Part shown: piece after piece, positions 32,791 through 44,330 of the stretch
How positions within the stretch are numbered: the stretch's first letter is position 1
Layout: every line of letters begins with the position of its first letter
Assembly: GCA_000467715.1 (NCBI GenBank)
Contig: AJFK01000612.1
Span: 186,001 to 250,000 of the forward strand
DNA: 64,000 nt
Direction of reading: 5' to 3'
Source: Hysterium pulicare CBS 123377
Lineage: Eukaryota; Ascomycota; Dothideomycetes; Hysteriales; Hysteriaceae
The notes under the pieces: model-generated
The model's database searches: none
Told to the model about the DNA's origin: nothing
Seen by the model: the letters and a program-made list of their open reading frames with translations, nothing else
Translations under genes and position numbers: made by a program

Positions 32791-33586
32791 TTACTTGAGA
32801 GGAATGAAACGGGAAGAGTGAGTAGCACCGATACCCGGCCTTCCGTGCTTGACAGGCTTACTATGAGTGGGTTAGATAATACTTCTATACTTATAGAACG
32901 AGATGTGTGGGAACCTACTATGAAATCGAAAATTCTCCCAAGTAGTGACCAACCATTTCCGGCTTGATTTCAACTTGGTTGAATTCCTTTCCTGAGTAGA
33001 TACCAATAACGCTGCCGATCATCTCTGGTACAACGATCATGTCTCGAAGATGTGTCTTGACAAGGTCCGGCTTCTCATTTGGCTTGGCCTCCTGTTTGGA
33101 CTTTCGCAGCTTCTTGATGAGACCCATAGGCTTGCGCTTCAGGCCACGGTTGAACCGACGTCGGGCACGAGCATGGACAAGATCGCGGAGTTCTTCGGAG
33201 GAGAGGTCGAGGAGTCTGCAATGAACCGTCAGCACATCAATTTTTCGCAACGAACAAAATTCTACAGCCAATAGATGTTCGGAGAAACGTACTGGTCGAG
33301 GTCGACTCCACGGTATGAGAACTTTCGGAAGGCTCTCTTCTTCTTGAGCTCTGTGAGAAACCAGCATTAGCAAACGCAACCACTTTTTCTCCATTGTATA
33401 GGATCCACTTTTCATCATCCACCGACTACTCCAGTATTTCAATGGCCGCATCGAGAGATTCAGGAATGGGGAGGGTATGTGAGGGCAAGAGACGTACCGG
33501 CAGCTTCCTCGGCATTCTGAATTTCTGTTAGCAAGCGAACATCAAAGGGACTATCCGGCAACACTTACGTAGTTCTCATCAGCCAT
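32791..33586 (-). CDS. RPS15: 40S ribosomal protein S15 (uS19)
   Basis: Five exons: 33569-33586 (18 nt), 33498-33516 (19 nt), a third carrying [20 protein letters not shown], a fourth from [21 protein letters not shown] to [10 protein letters not shown], and a fifth at 32791-32860. The fourth exon ends at 32919, and the 58-nt intron splits the Tyr codon. The last exon reads [23 protein letters not shown], matching the family's invariant C-terminus. Central marks include [24 protein letters not shown] and [21 protein letters not shown]15 sits in the head of the small subunit near the decoding site and is needed for late 40S maturation and export. Its small 5' exons are typical of highly spliced fungal ribosomal-protein genes. 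Confidence 0.95.
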
Positions 33587-34032
33587 AATTGCGAGGTATC
33601 GAAGTGGCTGTTTGATTGACTTCGATGGGTTGCGGTGATGGTGTCGCTGGTTGAATAGTTGGAAGGGACGTCGTGGTGGCTTTAGATCGCGAATGTGGGA
33701 TGTGAAATTAGGCGAAGTCTTGGCAGTTTTTGAACTTCGAGATTTCGAGACATATTCCTAGATCGCATAATCACTGCTAGAGAAGATCAAATTTTACACT
33801 TTTCTCTTGCATAGAGAAGTCCAGCTGTTTGGAAGAGTACGACATTTTCATTGGATTTGGACTATGATGTTGCAGTTCCTTGACGGAAATACTAAGAAAT
33901 TGACTTGGTCAAAATTCCTCCGACAGCACGCTCAACTGCTCCCAAATACTCCGTTCCATGCCACATGTTACAATCGAATCCGAAGAGTGAGCCTCTCACA
34001 TGGTTGTTGCGTGAGACATCCCAATGGCACGC
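33587..34032. other. Intergenic region between RPS15 and RPP2
   Basis: About 450 bp containing the RPS15 promoter and the RPP2 3' end. Short open frames here have no supporting features. Confidence 0.5.
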
Positions 34033-34501
34033 TTAGTCGAAGAGACCGAAGCCCATGTCCTCGTCGGACTCCTCCTTCTCTTCCTCGGCCTCTTCCTTCT
34101 TCTCCTCTTCGGCAGGAGCAGCACCAGCTCCACCGGCAGCAGCGCCACCACCACCACCGCCTCCTCCGGATGGGACTGACGCGAGCTTGGATGAACCCTC
34201 GGAGATTAACTGCGAGGCAGACCATTAGCTGATGTTACTATCACCTTGCCATAGCCCATATGCAGTAGGCGCATTTAACAAGTGCCATACCTCATTGATG
34301 TCTTTGCCCTTGAGCTCGCTGAGCAACTTTTCTAGGCGGTCATCATCGGCTTCGATACCAACGGCCTCGAGGACGCCCTGACATGGAGTCAGTACTGCTT
34401 CGTTTTATGTAATTTCAAGGCATGCATACCTTGATGTCGGAGGAAGATGGGGAGGTGTTCCCACCAAGGCCGAGGAGCAAGTAAGCTGCGAGATGCTTCA
34501 T
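34033..34501 (-). CDS. RPP2: 60S acidic ribosomal stalk protein P2
   Basis: Three coding exons: [20 protein letters not shown] with SDIK, then [29 protein letters not shown] (as [15 protein letters not shown] and [14 protein letters not shown]), then [16 protein letters not shown] onward. The N-terminal dimerisation domain is followed by a Gly/Ala hinge, a Glu/Lys-rich stretch and the universal stalk tail [11 protein letters not shown], which recruits and activates translation GTPases. Length (about 110) is normal for P2, and the [10 protein letters not shown] start distinguishes it from P1. A GTAAGC/AG pair just upstream suggests a further intron in the 5' leader. The stalk base protein P0, with the same tail, is encoded about 25 kb away in this window. 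Confidence 0.95.
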
Positions 34502-34990
34502 TTTGTAGTTGGTTTGTGAATTGGTAAGAACAGGAGTGCAATCGATTTAACCTGTCGTGGGTTTAGAGTCAGAAGTGTACTCAGAGCTGAACACCTTTGC
34601 TTACCGTTTGACCGGAGACTGTACTTCAAGTTCCCTGTGCGAATTTATGAATGGATCGAGAAAAGGGCGACTCTGAGGAAATGGTTGTGGGTTGCGAGAA
34701 AGCTAAACCGGATCCGGATCTAGCTGATCGGGTTCCGGGAAAAGAGTCAGTCCATGATCACACGTGACCAGTACAAAAGGCTCTGGCTGGCCGGCTTCCC
34801 AATATCTACGCCACAAGCCCGCTACGTTCCCTTTCACTGACCTCGGCAGCAGTACTTAAACCCTCTGCTCTCGCCTTGTGGTCCTCATTCTCACCTTTTA
34901 CAACTTCTCCCTCTCAACTAGTTATGTCCAACTTGCCCTCTAATCGACACGACCGGTAATACTGAGTCAACCCGATAACGGTGCCCCAAT
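34502..34990. promoter_or_regulatory. Divergent promoter region, RPP2 and SPT2
   Basis: About 490 bp between the start codons of RPP2 (minus) and SPT2 (plus). It is expected to hold both promoters and possibly a 5' leader intron of RPP2. A GC-rich stretch with CCGGATCCGGATC near 34706 and a pyrimidine-rich leader before SPT2 are visible. No binding site can be named with confidence. Confidence 0.4.
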
Positions 34991-36241
34991 ATGAGCGTGA
35001 GTCAAATCGGTGCTTCGAACTGACTCACTTGATCTGACGGTACCATCTAGTTTCTTACCTCTATTCTATCCAATATCGATCCTAGCGCTGCAACGCAGCC
35101 CAGTGCCCCGAATGCCAGACAAACACAGCCTCCGAAAGCACCAACACCGAGCCAGGGTCAAGCGGGCGACGTGAATAGAGCAATTTTAGCACAACCTACA
35201 AAGCGTAAGGCAGAGGGACAACCGGACTACGGCCAGGCGAAACTCCAACGTAGAGATGCGCCGATTCCTCCTAGTCGGGTGGACGGTTCCGCTCGCCCAA
35301 ATCCCGCTCTGAACGTTTCGAAGCCTGGATTTGCACCTCCTGCGAATTCGATACCTTATCGTGGAACGGCGGCTTCTGCATCAATGACAAATCCGAAAGC
35401 GATTGGTGCGACGCTCAAATCTCTAAGCAGTACAGCTGCGAAGGCCACGCCTGGTGCACCAAATGCACCAAATACTATTTCGAAGTCAACGCCGAAGACA
35501 GCAATCAAAGCAGCTCCTGGAATAACACCATCTGCTTCTACTGCGTCATCCGCTGCCACTCCTCGACCAGGGTCTTACGCCGCAATGATGGCAAAGGCAA
35601 AACAAGCACAAGAAACAAAAGCAGCCACTCCTCCTGTAAAGCACGAACCCATGAAGATCCTTTCGAAGAAAGAAAGAATGGCGTTGAGAGCAGAAGCCAA
35701 AGCTGCAGCAAGACTTGGTCCCGGAAAAACTAAGAGCTTGGGCGCTGGTGGCCACTCGAAGACTGGCCGTCCTGTGCCGGGTAAAGTGGGCGAGCTCGAC
35801 AAAGACAAGCGGAAGCCAGCTGACATTGGTTGGAAAGGCACCATGCGGCCTAAGCAATCAGTGGAGCCTGAGTACAAAGGCACAGCGAAACCAGGACTGG
35901 CCCGTAAACCTACCAACAGCCTCGATCGTAGCCGCAGCACCTCCCTCAACGCTAAATCGAAATCTAAAGATCGAAGTGGACGGTATGGTGGCTATGCTAG
36001 TTGGTCAGATGTAGGAGAAGAAGATGAGGAGGACGAGGAAGACTATGCATCTGATGCTTCGTCTGATATGGAGGGCGGCATGTGGGATGTGGAGCAGGAA
36101 GAGAAAATGGCTCTCGCTGCAGCGAAGCGCGAAGATGCTGAGGCTTTGCGAGAGGAAAACGAACTCAAGCGGCAGAAGGAAGAACGGAGGAGGAAGCTTT
36201 CTGCAATGAATGCTGCGGCGGCTGCGAAGCGTAAGTATTAA
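34991..36241 (+). CDS. SPT2: SPT2 chromatin protein
   Basis: The first coding exon is only ATG AGC (34991-34996). A 54-nt intron follows, then one long exon 35051-36241, giving about 398 residues. The protein is basic, Ala/Pro/Lys/Ser-rich and mostly disordered, with a patch of KKERMALRAEAKAAARLG in the middle. It ends with the SPT2 domain: an acidic run (VGEEDEEDEEDYASDASSDM) followed by the helical, charged block GGMWDVEQEEKMALAAAKRED and EALREENELKRQKEERRRKL. Spt2 is a histone H3-H4 chaperone that restrains transcription from within coding regions. The 6-nt coding exon is set by frame: MS-FLTSILSNIDPS is in frame with the long exon. Confidence 0.88.
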
Positions 36242-36663
36242 TTCTCCTTCGTCTTTCGGCGTTCTGTGCTAGCCAGGTACGGCCACATACATTGATCTGG
36301 ACTGGTGTTGACTGGCTTTGGATTTTCCTTGCATAGCTACGGTGCTAGCAGGTTTCTCGTCCAGGAGCATTCGGTGTTCCAGCATGCGTGGCGTCAATGA
36401 TTGTGCTTTCTTCTTTTCATCAACGACTAAGATGATTATCTGTCTGTGATTGGGCTATTCGGTAGACGAACGTATTGTATAATACATTGGACCAGCAACA
36501 CTTCAAAGTTCCGACGTTCAAATAAATCTTATGAATATTTGGTACTCCTTGACCCTAGATTCACGCGCCAGTCAGACTATACATTATAGGGGTTAAAAGT
36601 TATTTATATCGCCATGCTTGTCAAGGGGGTCTAAAAAGCGGCGACGACACCAACAGATACCTC
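36242..36663. other. Intergenic region between convergent genes
   Basis: About 420 bp of AT-rich spacer with the 3' ends of SPT2 and the next gene. Nothing else is seen. Confidence 0.5.
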
Positions 36664-38214
36664 TCACATCTCCCTTTCAATGTTGCCCGTAATTCCCGTT
36701 CCCCTCCCCTTGCAGCCCTGCACCAATTCTACCATCTCCGCAATGCCCTTCTTCAAACTACTAACATTTTGCTCTGCCATCATGACGAGGACATCGAGCT
36801 GCCTTCCGGATATCTCTGTTACACTCCCCGTAGCTTGACTTCCCCCAGCCTGTGACGCCTGCGTCTCCCCACCAGTGCTCCCACTCTCCCCATCTCCAGT
36901 AGCCTCAACAGCCCCAGTAGGACTTGGACAGCGACCAAAGTTCTCCCACTGAAAACCATCAGGCAAGCTTTCCTCCCTCATCTGCTGATTACTACGGCTG
37001 CTTTCCCCCTCTGCGCTAGGTGTCCAGCCCGAAAAGAACCTTCCAAGGCCCTTCTGCCTCCGCCGCTCGCGCATCTCAGCCCTCGACTCCTCGACCCACT
37101 GCCAAAGCTCCCATTGCCGCCTATAAGTCGTGCCCAAAAGTTTATTCCCAAAATCCAGGGCTATCTTTAGCGCGGCAATCTCGTCTCCCTGCCTCTCGAT
37201 GTCCTCATCCCGTACTCTCAAGACTCCTTGAAACTCCTCAATCAAGTCTTTGACGGGTGTGGACTTCGCGCCTCCGCGCTCAATCAAAAGTTCCAAATCT
37301 TCCTTTGCTTCGCGCAGCAGGTCGACTTCCCGGTGCAAGTCGAAGATGAGCTGATTCGCGGCCTGGAGTGTAGATTCAAGATTCCGTGCATGTGTTTCAG
37401 GCGTCGATGAAGACGATGGCGTCAAAAGTCTCGGCTGCTCCCCATTGACTTCCGCACCGGCACCTGCATCACCATCCCCACTCTTCCGGGAGCGGCGCTG
37501 GGGAATCGTCTTGGGAGAAACACTTTCCAAGGAATTCAATGACCGTGCCCTCTTTCTTCCATTGACGCCCTCAAGGTAGTCCTTGGCATAGTCTGGGAGA
37601 GTTGAAGGCCCGGCGACTGCATCGCGGCGATTATAATAGGTGTGATAGGATCTGGAATATATAGGGTAAGAGAAGTTCGGAACGAGGTGAACGTGGGGAT
37701 CTGACCTTTCGTCTCCATATCTCCTCAACTCCGGCGGGGGCGAAGGGTTCCTGGGCCAGGGTTGCTTGTACGTAGAGGATTCTGCTTGACTGGCTTTATA
37801 TACGTCAGGGCCACCTGTCAGGGCCTGCCTGTACGGGGTCCTATTCCTCATCGAGCGTTGCGGATCCAACGGCTTCGCGTTGATGAGATGAGCCAACTCA
37901 GGGATAACTCGGCTAGGATCGTTTTTGTCGTCGTCGCTTTCTGGATCTATTGCCTTCTGCTTGCCCTTATCAACGCGGTTGACAACTTCAGTGTCATCAA
38001 CCTCATCAGTAGCTTTAGCGTGACCAGCAGCCTCAGCATACTTATTTGCGGTATTCTCCGGGATTTTATTTCTATTTTTGCTAGACGTCCTGCGCTTTAC
38101 TCGAAGCTGTAGCTTCTCTGAGAATCGCTTGAGGAGGTTCGGCATATCTCTAAGGTCCTGTTCGGAGACCACGGCGTAATATGTAGGAACCCGATTGTTT
38201 GTGTCGTTCATTTG
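36664..38214 (-). CDS. Unrecognised coiled-coil protein
   Basis: A single frame of about 516 residues, taken from the first ATG (38214, MNDTNNRVPTYYAVVSEQD). The open frame extends further upstream, but only with non-ATG codons. An N-terminal block (YYAVVSEQDLRDMPNLLKRFSEKLQLRVKRR) is followed by a charged linker and then a region with repeated Arg/Pro/Tyr. A long heptad-like segment (about residues 300-400: ARNLESTLQAANQLIFDLHREVDLLREAKEDLELLIERGG in pieces) predicts a coiled coil. The tail is Gly/Ser/Gln-rich and ends in a helical LVMMAEQNVSSLKKGIAEMVEL. No enzyme or known domain is visible. The basic KRRTSSKNR and RKRARS patches could serve as nuclear import signals. Confidence 0.7.
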   Translation of the reverse strand, partial: QMNDTNNRVPTYYAVVSEQDLRDMPNLLKRFSEKLQLRVKRRTSSKNRNKIPENTANKYAEAAGHAKATDEVDDTEVVNRVDKGKQKAIDPESDDDKNDPSRVIPELAHLINAKPLDPQRSMRNRTPYRQALTGGPDVYKASQAESSTYKQPWPRNPSPPPELRRYGDERSDPHVHLVPNFSYPIYSRSYHTYYNRRDAVAGPSTLPDYAKDYLEGVNGRKRARSLNSLESVSPKTIPQRRSRKSGDGDAGAGAEVNGEQPRLLTPSSSSTPETHARNLESTLQAANQLIFDLHREVDLLREAKEDLELLIERGGAKSTPVKDLIEEFQGVLRVRDEDIERQGDEIAALKIALDFGNKLLGTTYRRQWELWQWVEESRAEMRERRRQKGLGRFFSGWTPSAEGESSRSNQQMREESLPDGFQWENFGRCPSPTGAVEATGDGESGSTGGETQASQAGGSQATGSVTEISGRQLDVLVMMAEQNVSSLKKGIAEMVELVQGCKGRGTGITGNIEREM

Positions 38215-38735
38215 TAGTGCTGTACTTACGATCGAGTGGTACAGATCTGTGAACGATGACGACTCTATATAAACGAATCCAGGGGCGTTTGCTTTAAAAG
38301 TCAATGGCAAGTCTAGCAGACGTTCACCGTCAATTCAGCACACCTCGTCACAACTCAATTGTCGGTGAACTGGTGGAAACGTGATCAAGCAAAATTTGAG
38401 CTCAAGTGCTGAAACATCACGGAGTAGATCGAAGGAGATAGTGAACAACAAAGTGAGATTTGAGCATAAATACAAGGCCCTCGCCACCGCACCTCATTCC
38501 GCTTCTAGAAAAACAGAGGAGCGCTTCAACAGCTGGCAAAAAATGGGATTGAGAGTAGGTGAAAGAGGACAGTGTGATTTTTGGATTGACATGAGACCAT
38601 GCCATGAGACGATTTCCATATTGAGACAGCTGATGGCGAGAACGCATCTTCTATTATACATCTATGCGGTAAAGACCATCAGCACATTTTACCCAGAACC
38701 TTTATAAAAGAGTACCCACTCCGATTAAGCTCCCT
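38215..38735. other. Intergenic region
   Basis: About 520 bp holding the promoter of the coiled-coil gene and the ATP1 3' end. No other feature is supported. Confidence 0.5.
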
Positions 38736-40877
<2,142 letters not shown>

Positions 40878-41634
40878 TTTTGATGAGCTCAAGAAGCTAT
40901 TCGGATAGCTCTGCTATCAATTGAGATTGATGCAGAAGAGAAGGAGGGGAGATTGTGGGTGTAAGAGATGGAAGCTCTGAGTAGAAGAGAAAGTTGCATC
41001 TCCTCGTCGGCCTGGCGGCTTTCGGATTCGAGCTCTGACTAAGCTGCCAAGACCCACCTTAAGCAAAAGCCTCACTGTAAACAACAACCCTTCACCAACA
41101 CTATTTTCTAGCAGATTAAGGAACGAATACACTGTTCATTCACAGCCTCAAACATGAGACTAAAATTTTAGGAGTTGGGTTATAGTATAACGGCCGCGAC
41201 ATAAGTTCAACCCTCTACCCAAGGCGCGTCTCTACTACCTCAAGACGAAAAGAATAGGATTCCCAAGACCTTAGTGTGTATAGCATAATTCTCAAAAAGA
41301 TACAGAACACTTAATACATACACAAAGTCGAATAAACTGAGTTATGTCATGTCCTAATCGACAGAAAAAATCATCATCTGTTGCCAATTCCATTTGACCG
41401 CATGGAGCAACTCCAAACCTGGTCAATTTGACGGATGCCACCTTCACAATCTTACACCTAACGAGGAGAAACATATCTCTGATCAAATCCCATCCAAAGG
41501 GTCCCGAACAACTTCCAAACAATGTCGGTATTGCTGTACATGCTAACAACAGTCCGTTGACTTCCAGCCAAAAGATATCCTATTCCAAATACCAGCTCTC
41601 TCCTGCCTTCGTCCATCGAAGAATCCAATCATGA
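40878..41634. other. Intergenic region between ATP1 and MPO1
   Basis: About 760 bp with the ATP1 promoter and the MPO1 3' end. No gene or RNA is recognised. Confidence 0.5.
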
Positions 41635-42379
41635 TTACTTCGTCCCATTTGCAGTGCCATTGGCGCTGTTAGACTTCTCACTCTTAAACTTCTTGATCTC
41701 TTGCTCAACGGCTTTGTCGAGGCGACTCTTCAACTCTGGTCGATATCCGAGAAAGAACAGGATCTCGAACCAAACGAAGAAGGGGGCTAGGAACAGAGCC
41801 TGCACCAAATTGTCCAACAGAGCAGGTGCTCTCCCCTCAAACTTTCCGTGGCCGATGAATTGCAGAATCCATGCGACGACATTCACCCCCAATGCCCAGT
41901 AATTCGCTTGTGCTCCATATGTCGATGTCAGGTGATTCGCATACGCAGTGCCTCCAATAATGAATGGCGCAATCATGGCTCCTGCTACCGGTTCCATAAG
42001 AACATAGAGTGTTGAATATAAGCACGCAGCAAGGGTGCCAACGTTCAAGGGTAGATTGGGGATTGACAACCACTCAGGAACCGGAATGGAGGGTGAATTA
42101 GTTGCCTAGCTAGTTATTAGCTGACGTTGGATTTTGCGGAATAAATCTTACAAGGAGCAAATATGTCATCAAGATGACTGGCACACACGTTATGTGTATG
42201 CCAACATTGACCTTTCCAAGCAAAAGTTGTTAGTGAGACCGTCAGGTCTTAGAACGGGACTGAGGCAGCTCACTGTGTTATGGTGATAAGATCCGTACTA
42301 GACAAATTAGCATTTATCAAATAAACCAAGCATCTCGTCCACGTACGAACACTAGCTGTTTTTCGAGGTTGAGCGACAT
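41635..42379 (-). CDS. MPO1: DUF962 / Mpo1-like 2-hydroxy fatty acid dioxygenase
   Basis: Four exons: 42347-42379 (33 nt), 42274-42297 (24 nt), 42152-42211 (60 nt) and 41635-42105, giving 195 residues. Every intron falls between codons. Yeast Mpo1 (YGL010w) is an ER Fe(II)-dependent dioxygenase that shortens 2-hydroxy palmitic acid during phytosphingosine breakdown. The family's histidines are present: YGSYHHNTVNVGIHITCVPV early and FIGHGKFEGRAPALLDNL late. Four hydrophobic spans (LMTYLLL..., AACLYSTLYVLM, AGAMIAPFIIGG, ALFLAPFFVWFEILFFLGY) fit a small membrane protein. The tail is Lys/Ser/Asn-rich. The three short in-phase 5' exons are unusual and depend on the conserved HHNT...H spacing for their assignment. 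Confidence 0.9.
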
Positions 42380-43077
42380 GACCGATACTGACGGATGCGG
42401 TGCTTATGGGGTTCGACAAAGAAAAGATAGGTTTAAAGTGGTGGAGACGTCGGGAGCATTATTTAACGGCAGCTTCAAAGCAAGAGCAGCTGGCAACGTA
42501 ACCGTCGGACAGGCCTCCCTGCAAAACTCGACAGCAAGCAGAAAAGGTTGCGAGATATCGAGTGTCACAACATCACAAGCAAGCCTGATGATGCCGAGGA
42601 CTTGAAGCCGCTACGCCATCCGCCTTCACATGATTCTCCACCCGGCGAAACTCATTCCGAAGCTCCGGCGAAACTCATTTTCATTCAAAGCTACAACACG
42701 CTACTTGACCGTTCCTTCTACGCTTCCCCCATCATCACTCGAGGCCACTTGGAAAGAAGGGGTCAGTCCGGGACGCCGCTTAAGAGCCAAACGAAGCGCG
42801 TATGGACTGTGGGACTGGACGCTGAGATCTGCGTTGTAGAGCAGCGCCTTTCGTTGGCACCACCGCTCTGCGCGCATACGCATACCGTTGGGAGCCGGGC
42901 AAAGTGAAGGGTGGTCATAACATTGCCGCACGAAGTTAGCTTTGGCAACAAGCAGTAGTGTGCAAATCGTTCACTCTGCTCGACTTGGAGGTGTTTTGAA
43001 GTAGGGTGCGCAAAAACTAACGCGACCTACGTTTTTACCTCAGACCGTCGACAACGGAATACCAGACTACCACAACC
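42380..43077. promoter_or_regulatory. Divergent intergenic region, MPO1 and RPB7
   Basis: About 700 bp that must carry the promoters of both genes. A 15-bp direct repeat (CCGGCGAAACTCATT) occurs twice near 42643 and 42667, about 24 bp apart. Short open frames here overlap on both strands and are not supported as genes. Confidence 0.45.
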
Positions 43078-43807
43078 ATGTTCTTCCTCAAGGAGCTCGA
43101 GAAAACCATTCAGCTACATCCGTCCTATTTTGGTCCTTTAATTCGATCCCATATTCATCGAGAACTTCTCACTAAAGAAGAAGGCTCCAACACTGGCAAA
43201 TATACGATAGTCTGCATCCTAGACGCCTTCGAGATTTCCGATGGTGAAGTTATACCAGGCAGTGGCTATGCGGAGTATATTGTTCACTATAAAGCGGTAG
43301 TATGGGCCCCGTTTCGGGGAGAAATTGTATGTGCTGGTTGCTTGCCAGTTGGAGTGGCCATTATTAATAGCTTTGCAGATTGATGGCGTGGTGACATCGG
43401 TCATTCGCGGTGGATTCTTCGTTGACTGTGGCTCTCTCCAGGCCTTCGTAGGCAGAGGCGTCAGTAGTTCTCAACAGCGTACTTCCACACTTACTAAGTT
43501 TCCTTAGATGATCCCTTCCGAAATTAAATATGATGCAAACGCTACACCTCCTCAATGGACAGATAACGGCGAGCAGATCATTGAGAAGGGTACCACCATC
43601 CGTATCAAGATTAAAGGCTTGCGTCACGAGGTGGATAAAATGTACGCTATTGGAACCATCAAAGAGGTATCTTCGCATTCTTCGTCTTGAATTGATCTAA
43701 GCTAACAAGTACGCAAACAGGACTATTTAGGGTAAGATCTTGTTGTTCTTCCACTTTCGTAACTGATTACTAATGACCACTTTTCTTATAGACCTCTTCC
43801 GGGATGA
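43078..43807 (+). CDS. RPB7: RNA polymerase II subunit Rpb7
   Basis: Five exons, 43078-43326, 43379-43459, 43508-43666, an 11-nt microexon 43721-43731, and 43792-43807, encode 171 residues, the same length as yeast Rpb7. The N-terminal RNP-like domain (MFFLKELEKTIQLHPSYFG... IPGSGYAEYIVHYKAVVWAPF) is followed by an S1/OB-fold (IDGVVTSVIRGGFFVDCGS, IPSEIKYDANATPPQW, IIEKGTTIRIKIKGLRHE) and the tail GTIKEDYLGPLPG. Rpb7 pairs with Rpb4 as the stalk of Pol II that binds emerging RNA and helps initiation. The microexon supplies GAC TAT TTA GG, and the last exon supplies only the final five codons and the stop. Confidence 0.95.
43721..43731 (+). other. 11-nt microexon of RPB7
   Basis: GACTATTTAGG lies between a CAAACAG acceptor and a GTAAGA donor. 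It encodes Asp-Tyr-Leu and the first two bases of a Gly codon, matching the conserved DYLG end of Rpb7. The flanking introns are 54 nt and 60 nt. Confidence 0.85.
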
Positions 43808-44330
43808 GATGATGAAGATATACGCCATGAAGGGACAATTTGATTGGCGTCTGTAGTTAAAGGAGGATGCGGCATGCGCCTGCGCTTATTTCAAGGATGC
43901 ACAATGCATACCTAGGCGCTAGGTACAGGCTAAAGTTTCACAAAAGCATCTGCGGCGGTGCAACTTACACAGGATGTGAGACAACTTAGCTCGTTCTGCC
44001 TCTCGAGGTAGTCAACTTACGCCAAAGATGAAATGGACTGTTCTTGAATCGATGTTCTAGAAGCCTTTGAATAGAATCTTCTTTATTCCAAATCCAGTGA
44101 TCAATAGAAAATGTGACCTTCAATGACCTTTATTAACCAAGGCGTGTGGCTGGCGCAGATCATGCAACCGCGCAACCGTCAAAAGCCTCGACGTCTCGAA
44201 AGGACACCCGGCACCGATTTCGACTCAGGACGGTCCAAGCCACAACCAGCCTTCAGGAAGTGAAGATTTCTGTTTGACTTTGCCCTACCATGCATTCAAG
44301 AGCTCAAACTTTATCATAACAGCACCCACA
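43808..44330. other. Intergenic region between RPB7 and the dipeptidyl aminopeptidase
   Basis: About 520 bp holding the RPB7 3' end and the promoter of the next gene. No further feature is supported. Confidence 0.5.
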
